The notes below the pieces were generated by a model that was not told the DNA's origin, searched no databases, and saw nothing but the letters and a program-made list of their open reading frames with translations. The translations under genes and the position numbers were made by a program. Below, piece after piece: positions 34,963 to 43,547 of a DNA stretch of 64,000 nucleotides; position 1 is the first letter of the stretch; each line of letters opens with the position of its first letter. The stretch is from Corallincola platygyrae (GTDB taxonomy: Bacteria > Pseudomonadota > Gammaproteobacteria > Enterobacterales > Neiellaceae), in NCBI RefSeq assembly GCF_039544265.1, contig NZ_BAABLI010000006.1, forward strand, positions 1 to 64,000. The letters run 5' to 3'.

Positions 34963-37155
34963 ATGCTTATTCAACAGCTACAGCAAGCCCGCTGCGCGAA
35001 TCCTTTCGAAGAACTTGGTTTGATGCCTGACCCTGATGGGAAAGGAATGTTGCTGAGAGTGTGGTTACCAAATGCCGTGAAGGTGGTAGCGAAGGAGTTC
35101 GGGAGCGAAAAATCGTTAGGCGAAATGGAAGTAGTGCATGAGGACGGCTTGTTTGAGCTAGCTCTGCCGCGCCGCAAGAAATTTTTCTACTATCAGTTGG
35201 AAGTCACAACTGAATCTGGAGAATTTACTTCTGTTTACCCTTATCAATTCCAAGAAGTAGCCAATGCTGAGATAGGCGAAGCGTATTCCACGCCTGAGAA
35301 TCACTATCAGCGCATGGGCGCACACCCCATGGATGTGGATATTGGCGGCGGTAAGTACATCCGCGGCGTTCGTTTCGCGGTGTATGCACCCAATGCGTCC
35401 AGTGTTTCACTGATTGGTGAATTCAACTATTGGGACGGTCGGTGCCATCCAATGCAGAGAACAACCAACGGCTGTTGGGTGCTCTTCATCCCCGGTATCG
35501 ATGCGGGCTACAAATACAAGTACGAAATTAAAGATCCTCTGGGTAACCGCCTGCCTCACAAAGCTGACCCGGTTGGTTTCTATGCCGAGCAGTATCCTTC
35601 TCATTCGTCTGTTGTTTACGATCACGATGCGTATCAGTGGAATGACCAGGACTGGCGAGAGAAGAACCTGGACGATAAGCGCTTCCGTCCGCTGTCGGTT
35701 TACGAAGTACATCTGGGTTCTTGGCGTCAGAAAATTGAAGCAGATGGCCGTGCTCGCTCGTTAACGTATCGTGAATTAGCCGATTACCTGATCCCGTACG
35801 TTAAGGACTTGGGCTTCACTCATATCGAGATCCTGCCGGTTTCTGAGCATCCATTCTCTGGTTCTTGGGGTTACCAGCCTGTAGGGTTGTTTGCGCCGAC
35901 CTCTCGCTTTGGTACGCCTGATGACTTTAAGTTCTTTGTCGACCAGTGCCACCAGAATGATATAGGTGTCATTGTCGACTGGGTGCCTGCGCACTTCCCA
36001 GAAGACAGCCACGGCCTGGCTCGTTTCGACGGTACTCACTTATATGAGTATGCTGATCCGCGTAAAGGTTGGCACCCAGATTGGAACTCCTGCATTTACG
36101 ATTTTGGTCGTGACCATGTACGTCAGTTCCTGATCTCTAATGCTCTGTTCTGGCTGGAAAAATTCCACGTTGATGGTCTTCGAGTTGATGCTGTTGCGTC
36201 TATGCTCTACCTCGACTATTCGCGTAACGCTGGAGAGTGGATCCCGAACGTTGATGGCGGTAACCATAACTACGAAGCAATCAGCCTTCTGAAGTGGTTT
36301 AACGAAGAGGTTTACAAAAAGTATCCTCACGCCATGACTATCGCTGAAGAATCAACGGCGTTTGCCGGTGTATCTCGTCCTACTTTCGATGGTGGCTTGG
36401 GCTTTGGCTTTAAGTGGAACATGGGATGGATGCATGACAGCTTGCATTACATCAGCAAAGATCCTGCGTACCGTAAATACCACCACGGTGAACTGACGTT
36501 CTCCATGGTTTATGCCTACGATGAGAATTTCGTGTTGCCACTTTCTCACGATGAAGTGGTTCACGGAAAGGGCAGTATTTTGCGCAAGATGCCAGGTGAT
36601 GAATGGCAGGCTGCAGCAAACATGCGTGCTTATATGGCATTTATGTATGCTCATCCAGGTAAGAAGCTCAACTTCATGGGTAACGAAATAGGCCAGTCAG
36701 AAGAGTGGAACCATGATAGTTCTGTTCAATGGCACCTGTTGGATTACCCTAAGCACAGTGGCATTCAAAACCTGTTCCGTGATTTGAACAACTGTTATCG
36801 CAATACACCCGCCATGTATGAGCTGGATACCAGCCACGAAGGCTTCGAGTGGATCGACCACGAAGATGCTGACAACAGCGTGGTATCTTTTGTGCGTAAA
36901 GCGAAGACGGTAGATGAAGATGTCATCGTTATCTCTAACTTCACGCCTATCCCCCGTGATGACTACCGCCTGGGCGTAAATAAACCAGGTGTATATCAGG
37001 TGATAGTAAATAGTGACAGCGAGTACTACTGGGGTGGAAACTACGAATGTGGTGAAACATTCGACAGTGAAGAGACACCTTGGCATGGCCGAGAGCAATC
37101 AGTTGTGCTCAATCTGCCATCCCTGTCTACAATTTACCTGAAAAGGGTGAAGTAA
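34963..37155 (+). CDS. glgB: 1,4-alpha-glucan branching enzyme
   Basis: Makes the alpha-1,6 branches of glycogen. 730 residues (E. coli 728): an N-terminal carbohydrate-binding region to about 110, a CBM48 domain (VRFAVYAPNASSVSLIGEFN) and a GH13 barrel with nucleophile Asp in GLRVDAVASMLYLDY near 405, acid Glu in IAEESTAF near 460 and the stabilising Asp in LSHDEVVHGK near 525, then the C-terminal beta domain. The ribosome site is poorly placed (AAAAGGGG about 12 bases from ATG). It is followed by a strong terminator, so glgX is a separate unit. Confidence 0.96.
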   Translation: MLIQQLQQARCANPFEELGLMPDPDGKGMLLRVWLPNAVKVVAKEFGSEKSLGEMEVVHEDGLFELALPRRKKFFYYQLEVTTESGEFTSVYPYQFQEVANAEIGEAYSTPENHYQRMGAHPMDVDIGGGKYIRGVRFAVYAPNASSVSLIGEFNYWDGRCHPMQRTTNGCWVLFIPGIDAGYKYKYEIKDPLGNRLPHKADPVGFYAEQYPSHSSVVYDHDAYQWNDQDWREKNLDDKRFRPLSVYEVHLGSWRQKIEADGRARSLTYRELADYLIPYVKDLGFTHIEILPVSEHPFSGSWGYQPVGLFAPTSRFGTPDDFKFFVDQCHQNDIGVIVDWVPAHFPEDSHGLARFDGTHLYEYADPRKGWHPDWNSCIYDFGRDHVRQFLISNALFWLEKFHVDGLRVDAVASMLYLDYSRNAGEWIPNVDGGNHNYEAISLLKWFNEEVYKKYPHAMTIAEESTAFAGVSRPTFDGGLGFGFKWNMGWMHDSLHYISKDPAYRKYHHGELTFSMVYAYDENFVLPLSHDEVVHGKGSILRKMPGDEWQAAANMRAYMAFMYAHPGKKLNFMGNEIGQSEEWNHDSSVQWHLLDYPKHSGIQNLFRDLNNCYRNTPAMYELDTSHEGFEWIDHEDADNSVVSFVRKAKTVDEDVIVISNFTPIPRDDYRLGVNKPGVYQVIVNSDSEYYWGGNYECGETFDSEETPWHGREQSVVLNLPSLSTIYLKRVK

Positions 37156-37172
37156 AAATAACGTCTAATGCT

Positions 37173-37202
37173 TCAAGGCCACCCTCGGGTGGCCTTTTTT
37201 TT
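37173..37202 (+). terminator. intrinsic terminator of the malQ-DUF4032-glgB operon
   Basis: AAGGCCACCC, TC, GGGTGGCCTTTTTTTT. Confidence 0.9.
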
Positions 37203-37221
37203 GTCTTCTAGGGAGCCGAAT

Positions 37222-39336
37222 ATGGATATGACCTCAGCTCGTTCTACTACCCGTGTTAAAAGCATGACGACCATTGCCGTTGGGCAACCAGAACCTCAAG
37301 GCTGCCAGGTTACTGAGCAAGGCTGTAACTTTTCTATTTATGTACCAGATGCGCAGCGAGTAGAAATCTGCTTGTTTAATGAAGCTGAAGAGGAATTGTG
37401 TTGTTTACCTTTGCCAGGAAAGACCGGTCCTTTTTGGCATGGCTTTATTCCAGGTTTGTTACCTGGCGCTCTGTATGGCTATCGAGTTCATGGACCAGAA
37501 AAAGTTTTGCCGGGCACCGAGTTTGACCCAACCAAACTGTTAATTGATCCCTACGCTCGCCGATTGAATCGCCCCTTGTTATGGCATCCCGACCTCTATC
37601 AGGGGGATAGCCAGTTTATGATCCCAAAAGCGGTGGTTACTGATGAATCCTTTGATTGGCAGGGGACAGAAAAACCAGAGATAGGCGCCCACGAACGTGT
37701 TTTGTATGAACTTCACGTAAAAGGCTTTACTCGGCTTAAAGAGAAACTGCCTCAGCTCCAGCGCGGTACCTACATGGGCCTGGCCCACAAAGAAACGATT
37801 AAGTACCTTAAAACGTTAGGAGTTTCATCACTTCAGTTGATGCCCATCTGCAGCTTTATGAGTGAGCCCAGATTGCAGGAGATGGGGCTGAGTAATTATT
37901 GGGGCTACAACACCATTAACTTCTTCTCTCCCGATGCGCGTTATGCCGTGGAAGATCCAGTTACGGAATTTAAAACCATGGTGAGAGAGCTACATAAAGC
38001 GGGAATTGAAGTGGTATTGGATGTGGTATTTAACCACACCGCGGAAGGCGGCGTGGGCGGTCCCGTTATCTCATTCCGTGGTATCGACAACCGCAATTTC
38101 TACCTGTTTGAGAAGCACGACGGTGTCACCGACTACGGACGCAGTGTCAACAATACTGGTTGTGGCAATAGCGTTAACTTTGATGATCCCCAGACACTAA
38201 AAATGGTGCTGGATTCTTTGCGTTATTGGGCGACAGAGATGCAGGTTGATGGCTTCCGCTTTGATTTAGCGGTGAGTTTGGCTAGAGAGCGTGGCCAATA
38301 CCAACGTTGTTCCGCATTTTTTAAGGCCGTTTATCAGGATCCCGTATTGCGAAAATGTGTGTTGATTGCAGAGCCATGGGATATAGGTGAGGGGGGATAC
38401 CAGTTAGGGCAGTTCCCTGAGCCCTGGTTGGAGTGCAATGACAGATACAGAGACACATTGCGCGCATTTTGGCGAGGTGATGCTGGATATATTGGTGATT
38501 TTGCTACGCGTGTAGCCGGCTCCAGAGATATCTTTTGCAAAGGCCATCGACCAATCGCAGCGTCGGTGAACTTCATTACCTACCATGACGGCTTTACGCT
38601 CGAAGATATGGTTTCTTATTCAGAGCGACACAACCTGGCCAATGGCGAAAACAACCGAGATGGGCACAGTCACAATCTGTCCTGTAACCACGGTGTTGAA
38701 GGGCCAACGGACAAAGCCGAGGTGATAGCCATCCGTGAGCAGCATAAACGCAATTTGCTAGCGTCTCTGCTGTTGAGCGTTGGTACACCTCATCTGCTGG
38801 CGGGAGATGAGATCGCCAGGACACAGCAGGGCAACAATAATGCTTACTGTCAGGATAATGGTATTAACTGGCTGGACTGGCGACTTGTCGATGAACAGTC
38901 GAACCTTCTGCGTTATACCCGCAAGCTGATCCAACTGAGAAAGTCGCTCCCCATTATCACCGCGCTTAACCTCCATGATGACCACTACCATCATGACAGC
39001 TATGGGCATGAGCTGCACTGGCATAAACCAGAAGGGGGGATGCTGCAGGAAGCTGACTGGCATGATCACGCCAATTGTGTCCTCGGTTTGGAGGTGTTTG
39101 ACCATGGCCACACCCACCATCCAGATACACAGCGGATCTTCCTGATGTTTAATGGTAGCCAGTATCCAATCAGCTTCTTGCTTATTGAGTTGCCTCAAGG
39201 CCAATGCTGGCACCGGTTACTTGATACCGCGGTTGATGATGGCCTGGCGAAAAACCGTCGTATCCGTACCCAGCGCTATCTTTTACAGCCACACTCTATC
39301 GCATTGTTAGAAAGGAGATTTATCAATGCGGGGTGA
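37222..39336 (+). CDS. glgX: glycogen debranching enzyme
   Basis: Isoamylase-type GH13 enzyme that hydrolyses alpha-1,6 branches of phosphorylase-limited glycogen. From ATG 37222 (AGGGAG six bases upstream) it has 704 residues; an ORF start at 37168 lies before the glgB terminator and is rejected. CBM48 is N-terminal. The barrel has VVLDVVFNHTAEGG, nucleophile Asp in VDGFRFDLAVSL, Glu in LIAEPWDIGEGGYQLGQFP and Asp in TYHDGFTLEDMVSY. Works with GlgP. gnd follows after 54 bp. Confidence 0.94.
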   Translation: MDMTSARSTTRVKSMTTIAVGQPEPQGCQVTEQGCNFSIYVPDAQRVEICLFNEAEEELCCLPLPGKTGPFWHGFIPGLLPGALYGYRVHGPEKVLPGTEFDPTKLLIDPYARRLNRPLLWHPDLYQGDSQFMIPKAVVTDESFDWQGTEKPEIGAHERVLYELHVKGFTRLKEKLPQLQRGTYMGLAHKETIKYLKTLGVSSLQLMPICSFMSEPRLQEMGLSNYWGYNTINFFSPDARYAVEDPVTEFKTMVRELHKAGIEVVLDVVFNHTAEGGVGGPVISFRGIDNRNFYLFEKHDGVTDYGRSVNNTGCGNSVNFDDPQTLKMVLDSLRYWATEMQVDGFRFDLAVSLARERGQYQRCSAFFKAVYQDPVLRKCVLIAEPWDIGEGGYQLGQFPEPWLECNDRYRDTLRAFWRGDAGYIGDFATRVAGSRDIFCKGHRPIAASVNFITYHDGFTLEDMVSYSERHNLANGENNRDGHSHNLSCNHGVEGPTDKAEVIAIREQHKRNLLASLLLSVGTPHLLAGDEIARTQQGNNNAYCQDNGINWLDWRLVDEQSNLLRYTRKLIQLRKSLPIITALNLHDDHYHHDSYGHELHWHKPEGGMLQEADWHDHANCVLGLEVFDHGHTHHPDTQRIFLMFNGSQYPISFLLIELPQGQCWHRLLDTAVDDGLAKNRRIRTQRYLLQPHSIALLERRFINAG

Positions 39337-39341
39337 CGCTA

Positions 39342-39347
39342 TATAAT
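39342..39347 (+). promoter_or_regulatory. candidate -10 element for gnd
   Basis: Perfect TATAAT 5 bases after the glgX stop and 43 bases before gnd. The region 17 bases upstream (inside glgX) has no clear -35, so support is one-sided. Confidence 0.35.
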
Positions 39348-39390
39348 CGCGGCCTGCGGTAAATCAAGAACGCTAACGAGGAATCTGTTA

Positions 39391-40920
39391 ATGAGCGAAC
39401 AACAACCACTTTGCGATATCGGCTTCATTGGCCTAGGTGTGATGGGTAAAAACCTGGTGCTTAACCTGGCTGATAATGGCTACAAAGTGGCTGCATTTGA
39501 CCTGGATGTCGATAAGGTCAACGCGGTTATCGCTGCTGATCAGGAGGAGCAGGCAGAAGGCGCTGCTGCGCGCATCTTTGGCTGCAGTCAGATTAGCGAT
39601 CTTGTCACCATGGTGAAGAAGCCTAACCTTTACATCTTATCTGTGCCTGCTGGTGATCCGGTAGATAAAGTTTGCGCAGCCCTGATGGAAGCAGGCATTG
39701 GACCAAAAGATGTTGTTATCGATACGGGCAACAGTCTGTGGACTGATACCGTGCGCCGTGAAGCCGGTTACCGCGGCAAATTCGTCTTCTTCAGTACTGC
39801 CGTGTCAGGTGGGGAAGTTGGTGCACGTTTCGGACCCTCATTGATGCCTAGTGGTGACCAGTCTGCTTGGGATGTGATTGAGCCGGTGCTGGCTGCGATT
39901 TCTGCCAAGGTTGACCCGGAAACTGGGCTACCAATCGAGCGCACTAAGCCCGGAGAGGTTGTTAATGAAGGCGAGCCTTGTACCACCTACATAGGTCCAG
40001 CAGGTGCGGGGCACTACGTTAAGATGGTACACAATGGTATCGAATATGCTGATATGCAGCTTATTTGTGAGGCTTATCATCTGCTGCGTGATGCGGTAGG
40101 CATGTCCGCAAAAGAGATTGGCCAAATTTTCCAGCAATGGAACCAGGGTGTTCTCAATAGTTACCTGATGGAAATCAGCGCCGAAGTATTGTTGCAGGAT
40201 GATCCTGAGACAGGTAAGCCTTTGGTTGAGATGATTCTTGATAAAGCGGGCCAGAAAGGCACTGGCTTGTGGACTGCGGTGAGTAGTCTTGAAGCCGGTA
40301 CACCCGCGCCAACGATTACCCAGGCGGTATTTGCGAGAGCATTAAGCACATTGAAGAGTGAGCGTGTAGAAGCAGCAAAAGTTTTGACCGGTCCGGCGCT
40401 CGAAACGGTGGCCGCAGACGAGCGTGAAGCTTTTATCGAGTCACTGCATGATGCGCTCTACTGCTCAAAGATCTGCGCATATGCTCAGGGCTTTGCTCTG
40501 ATGGCGTCAGCGTCTAAACAGCATGGTTGGGCGTTGGATTTTGCTGCCATTGCTAAGATATGGCGTGCTGGCTGTATTATTCGAGCAGTCTTCCTGCAGT
40601 CCATCACTCAGGCATATTTGGCGAAACCTGACCTGGCGAACCTGATGCTGGATCCATTCTTCCAAGCACAATTGCTGGACAAACAGGCCAACTGGCGAAA
40701 GGCTGTCGCGAAAGCAACCCTGCTGGGTATTCCATGTCCGGCATTCAGCTCATCAATTAACTACTTTGATTCATACCGAACTGAGGTACTACCCGCTAAC
40801 TTGTTGCAGGGGCAGCGCGATTTCTTTGGCGCACATACCTTTGAGCGGACTGATAAACCTGCGGGTGAGAAGTATCACCTCAATTGGTCATCATCGGATC
40901 GCGATCTGACCAAGGTTTAA
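39391..40920 (+). CDS. gnd: 6-phosphogluconate dehydrogenase (decarboxylating), divergent form
   Basis: Oxidative decarboxylation of 6-phosphogluconate to ribulose 5-phosphate with NADP. 509 residues, about 40 longer than E. coli Gnd. Nucleotide-binding IGLGVMGKNLVLN starts near residue 14, and AGHYVKMVHNGIEYADMQLI with the catalytic Lys and Asn near 210 is canonical. Departures: DTGNS replaces the usual DGGNS, GARFGPSLMPSG replaces the GALKGPS-type loop, and extra segments occur near residues 50-60 and 172-190 (including TGLPIERTKPGEVV). The C-terminal end SSSDRD-LTKV is normal in length. Probably active, but a subfamily outlier. Confidence 0.92.
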   Translation: MSEQQPLCDIGFIGLGVMGKNLVLNLADNGYKVAAFDLDVDKVNAVIAADQEEQAEGAAARIFGCSQISDLVTMVKKPNLYILSVPAGDPVDKVCAALMEAGIGPKDVVIDTGNSLWTDTVRREAGYRGKFVFFSTAVSGGEVGARFGPSLMPSGDQSAWDVIEPVLAAISAKVDPETGLPIERTKPGEVVNEGEPCTTYIGPAGAGHYVKMVHNGIEYADMQLICEAYHLLRDAVGMSAKEIGQIFQQWNQGVLNSYLMEISAEVLLQDDPETGKPLVEMILDKAGQKGTGLWTAVSSLEAGTPAPTITQAVFARALSTLKSERVEAAKVLTGPALETVAADEREAFIESLHDALYCSKICAYAQGFALMASASKQHGWALDFAAIAKIWRAGCIIRAVFLQSITQAYLAKPDLANLMLDPFFQAQLLDKQANWRKAVAKATLLGIPCPAFSSSINYFDSYRTEVLPANLLQGQRDFFGAHTFERTDKPAGEKYHLNWSSSDRDLTKV

Positions 40921-40938
40921 GCGAGTTTGTGTTGAAAC

Positions 40939-40969
40939 AAGGGCTGGGGTCTAAACTCTGGCCCTTTTT
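40939..40969 (+). terminator. intrinsic terminator of gnd
   Basis: AAGGGCTGGGGT, loop CTAA, ACTCTGGCCCTTTTT with several G-U pairs. Confidence 0.7.
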
Positions 40970-41013
40970 ATTGGCGTGGATAGCACTAACGGCTAACATT
41001 CTGCTGAGAAGTA

Positions 41014-41047
41014 ATACCGATCCGCATATCTTTATGCGGATCGGTAT
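41014..41047. repeat. 34-bp perfect palindrome
   Basis: ATACCGATCCGCATA (41014-41028), loop TCTT, TATGCGGATCGGTAT (41033-41047): 15 perfect pairs ending one base before the ribosome site AGAGGG of the next gene. Its arms resemble the ends of the 173-bp element at 11049-11221, so it could be the fused termini of such an element. Confidence 0.6.
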
Positions 41048-41061
41048 AGAGGGCCGTGAAT

Positions 41062-41757
41062 ATGAAAATTTGGGATGTTAATCCTGGCTACTTAAGCCGC
41101 CAACTGCTGCTTGCAGAACACACTGAGCTTCATTCCATTCACCAATTGATCGAAACTCAACTAGATGGCGTTAATCAAATGAAACCGTCATTGTTGCGCT
41201 GGATATACCATCCGGCGGCCTTGGCGTTGAGGCACGCTGCCGTAGTGGAAGAGATGAGGCTGCGGGGTATCGAGCACAAAACTGCGATGCCGGTGCCAAC
41301 AACGGCATCCGAGTGGCCATCTCAGGAAGGTGATTGGAATGCCGCGACTCAATATGCTGAGCTGGCAGATAAGGGGCAGGAAGGGCGTATCCCTCTCCCC
41401 GTGTCACTCGAAATCCTTTGGGAACAACATGCCTATTCGGTAATGGCCAGAGATGCCAAACTGTTTAAGCGGCTGCAAATTCAGGTTGCCTCAAAAGAAA
41501 TCGAGTTTGATAGTTTGGCTAACCTACTTGTGGATACATTAAGGCGCCCGTGCCATCAGCATCACTGGGATATGGTGGTTGAGGGGATGTGGGAACCGTG
41601 TAAGCAGGCAGATGAGGCAATGGATTACAGCTCCAGCTACCAACGTCCGAATCGATTGATTCGGGGGATCCAATATTTGGCTTCGGAGTACAAATGGCCC
41701 GAGCTATGGCATGCGACGGCGCTCTGTGAACTGTCCGCCGCAGTAAGAGTGAATTAA
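41062..41757 (+). CDS. pyrimidine dimer DNA glycosylase (Pyr_excise) family protein
   Basis: 231 residues from ATG 41062 (AGAGGG eight bases upstream; a GTG at 41056 is rejected). The N-terminal 75 residues (MKIWDVNPGYLSRQLLLAEHTELHSIH, then YHPAALALRHAAVVEEMRLRG) look like the Pyr_excise family related to T4 endonuclease V, which nicks DNA at thymine dimers. The C-terminal 150 residues contain no motif I can name. The stop and the msrB start overlap as TAATG, so they are coupled. The activity is inferred from family; many members are only putative enzymes. Confidence 0.66.
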   Translation: MKIWDVNPGYLSRQLLLAEHTELHSIHQLIETQLDGVNQMKPSLLRWIYHPAALALRHAAVVEEMRLRGIEHKTAMPVPTTASEWPSQEGDWNAATQYAELADKGQEGRIPLPVSLEILWEQHAYSVMARDAKLFKRLQIQVASKEIEFDSLANLLVDTLRRPCHQHHWDMVVEGMWEPCKQADEAMDYSSSYQRPNRLIRGIQYLASEYKWPELWHATALCELSAAVRVN

Positions 41758-42146
41758 TGACTAATAAAAACAAATACAAAGATAAATTAACGCCTGAGCA
41801 ATATGCGGTATGTTGGGAAAAGGCCACAGAACGTCCTTTTAGCGGCGAGCTATTGCACAATAAGGAAACTGGCAGTTACCACTGCGTATGCTGCCATGCT
41901 GAATTATTCTCTTCAGAGACTAAGTTTGATGCTGGCTGTGGTTGGCCAAGTTTTTATGACGCGGCTATCGAGGGGGCGATCCTCTACGAAAAAGATCTGA
42001 CCCATGGCATGGTGAGAACGGAAATCATGTGTGCGAAGTGTGGTTCACACTTGGGTCATGTGTTTGATGATGGCCCGGAACCAACCGGTCAAAGGTATTG
42101 TGTGAACTCCTTGTCGCTGACGTTTGAGCCGACATCAGATAGTTAG
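41757..42146 (+). CDS. msrB: peptide-methionine (R)-S-oxide reductase
   Basis: Reduces R-methionine sulfoxide in proteins. 129 residues. Two CxxC zinc sites (Cys43/46 and Cys92/95), CGWPSF near residue 61, GMVRTEIMCAKCGSHLGHVFDDGP and the catalytic Cys115 in RYCVNSLSL, all as expected. The stop codon TAG (42144-42146) is formed from the TA duplication and first G of the downstream MITE, but the reconstructed empty site would also read TAG, so the protein is not altered. Translationally coupled to the gene upstream. Confidence 0.95.
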   Translation: MTNKNKYKDKLTPEQYAVCWEKATERPFSGELLHNKETGSYHCVCCHAELFSSETKFDAGCGWPSFYDAAIEGAILYEKDLTHGMVRTEIMCAKCGSHLGHVFDDGPEPTGQRYCVNSLSLTFEPTSDS

Positions 42147-42410
42147 GGTCTGTTGACCTTTGCTGTTTGTTTTTGCAGCAATGTGTTGGCGATTTAGGCG
42201 AGGCAGAGGGTGTGAAGTTGAGTGGCCCTCAATAAATGGCCGATAACGAAGCATAAATCGCCAACAAATGCTGCCCGAAGGGTTCGTTGAAACACGTCCT
42301 GAGCTGCGTCATTCATTACTTACTTAGATCGCTAAGCTACGTAGCTCACTTCTCGCTCAAAACGTGTTTCATTCGAACAAAATCCATACACGAAAGGTCA
42401 ACAGACCCTA
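42144..42410. mobile_element. MITE copy 2 (267 bp)
   Basis: The same element as 20553-20833: terminal repeats GGGTCTGTTGACCTTT at 42146-42161 and complement at 42393-42408, TA on both sides, target TTAG. The central part is shorter (CCCGAAGGG where copy 1 has an insertion). It fills the whole gap between msrB and the convergent DUF2989 gene, whose stop begins two bases after it. Confidence 0.9.
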
Positions 42411-42411
42411 G

Positions 42412-43218
42412 TTACTCTATCTTCGGTTCAGGCAGGCTGAAGGTGCCATCTTCAATACTTTGATAGACCTCTTCAGCCTTCTTATCTAGTTGCTCTCGCT
42501 GCTCGGTATTGACTCTCAGATAGCGGCTATTTGCTTCAATATCAATTGACTTCAATTCTGCAAGTTCCCCAACTTTGAGCCATAGGTAAGCCAGCTCACC
42601 TTTGCGGTGCTGAGTAAAGATAGTGGCCAACATTGTAATAATGCTTGAGTCGTAATGCGTTGGGCCTTCAGCTAGATAGAGCGCCTTATAGAGTTTGTTT
42701 ACTGCTTGTTGAGGATCACTTTTTATCTTTGCACCAGCCAGGCGAAACTGCATATCGGTCCGTTCAAGCAGACCTTGATCATCCATGGCAACCAGCTTGT
42801 CGTAAGCTTCCAGACTGCCATGACGGCTCCAGTGGTAATAGAGTAAGTCTGGTGTGTTATCGCCTTCGGTTTCCTTACTTACTTGCTCAATTTGAGCCAA
42901 GGCTGCGAGGTAGCCATTAACGCGCTGTGTGGTTTGCTCTTTGTTATTGGTATGCTGTATCTGGGACGCACGTTCGATGCAGTCCCTGTAGTCTTCCAGA
43001 TGCATCAACAGTTCATACTTGCCGATCCCGGTTGATTGCTTCTGCAGTTGGTAGCGTTGCTTAATCAGGTCTGCACGCTCATAACGACACCAACCGTCGC
43101 TGTTCAGGTCTGAGCAATGTTCAGGATACGCTTTGCAGATCTCTCGAACATTGCCGGGCTCTCCACATGCAACCAGGAGGGTTAGGCTAATAGCGAGAAT
43201 GAACTGTTTGCGAACCAT
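42412..43218 (-). CDS. DUF2989-type lipoprotein
   Basis: 268 residues with a lipoprotein signal peptide: hydrophobic 5-16 and lipobox LLVAC, so it is predicted to be lipidated at Cys18. The sequence after the signal (EICKAYPEHCSDLNSDGWCRYERADLI) has cysteines that could form disulfides in the periplasm, and the body is helical with Sel1/TPR-like texture. This resembles DUF2989 lipoproteins of Vibrio and Shewanella, whose function I do not know. The stop is TAA immediately beside the MITE. No operon partner. Confidence 0.8.
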   Translation of the reverse strand: MVRKQFILAISLTLLVACGEPGNVREICKAYPEHCSDLNSDGWCRYERADLIKQRYQLQKQSTGIGKYELLMHLEDYRDCIERASQIQHTNNKEQTTQRVNGYLAALAQIEQVSKETEGDNTPDLLYYHWSRHGSLEAYDKLVAMDDQGLLERTDMQFRLAGAKIKSDPQQAVNKLYKALYLAEGPTHYDSSIITMLATIFTQHRKGELAYLWLKVGELAELKSIDIEANSRYLRVNTEQREQLDKKAEEVYQSIEDGTFSLPEPKIE

Positions 43219-43547
43219 TGAAACTCCGAACTTAACGTTGACGCGGCATTATGACACAAGCCAACTAACTCTTTGTTAAGCTTTTAATTGTTAACGTGAT
43301 ATCGAAACTTAACTTATGTCATGGATAGTGGACTTATGTACTGTTTTTGACCTGAACCTGACTCACTAATTGTGGTCAGATCTAGGCTATCAATCTTCCA
43401 TTTAGTGATATCATAGAGTTATTAAAAAAAGCGTAGACCTATTTGGTCGACTTATTGAGCAAATACAGCCTGTATTTTGTCTCGCGCCCAGTTTAAGTGC
43501 TGAAGTCAGCACGTGTTCATAGACGTCTTATCGAGGAGATGGCCGGC
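43219..43547. other. divergent gap between DUF2989 gene and kdnA
   Basis: 329 bp with no gene. It must hold both promoters, but I could not find convincing -35/-10 pairs. No strong palindrome is evident. Confidence 0.45.

Noticed and set aside
37168..37221. 18-codon upstream start of glgX
   Set aside because: It lies across the glgB terminator hairpin; ATG 37222 has AGGGAG in good position.
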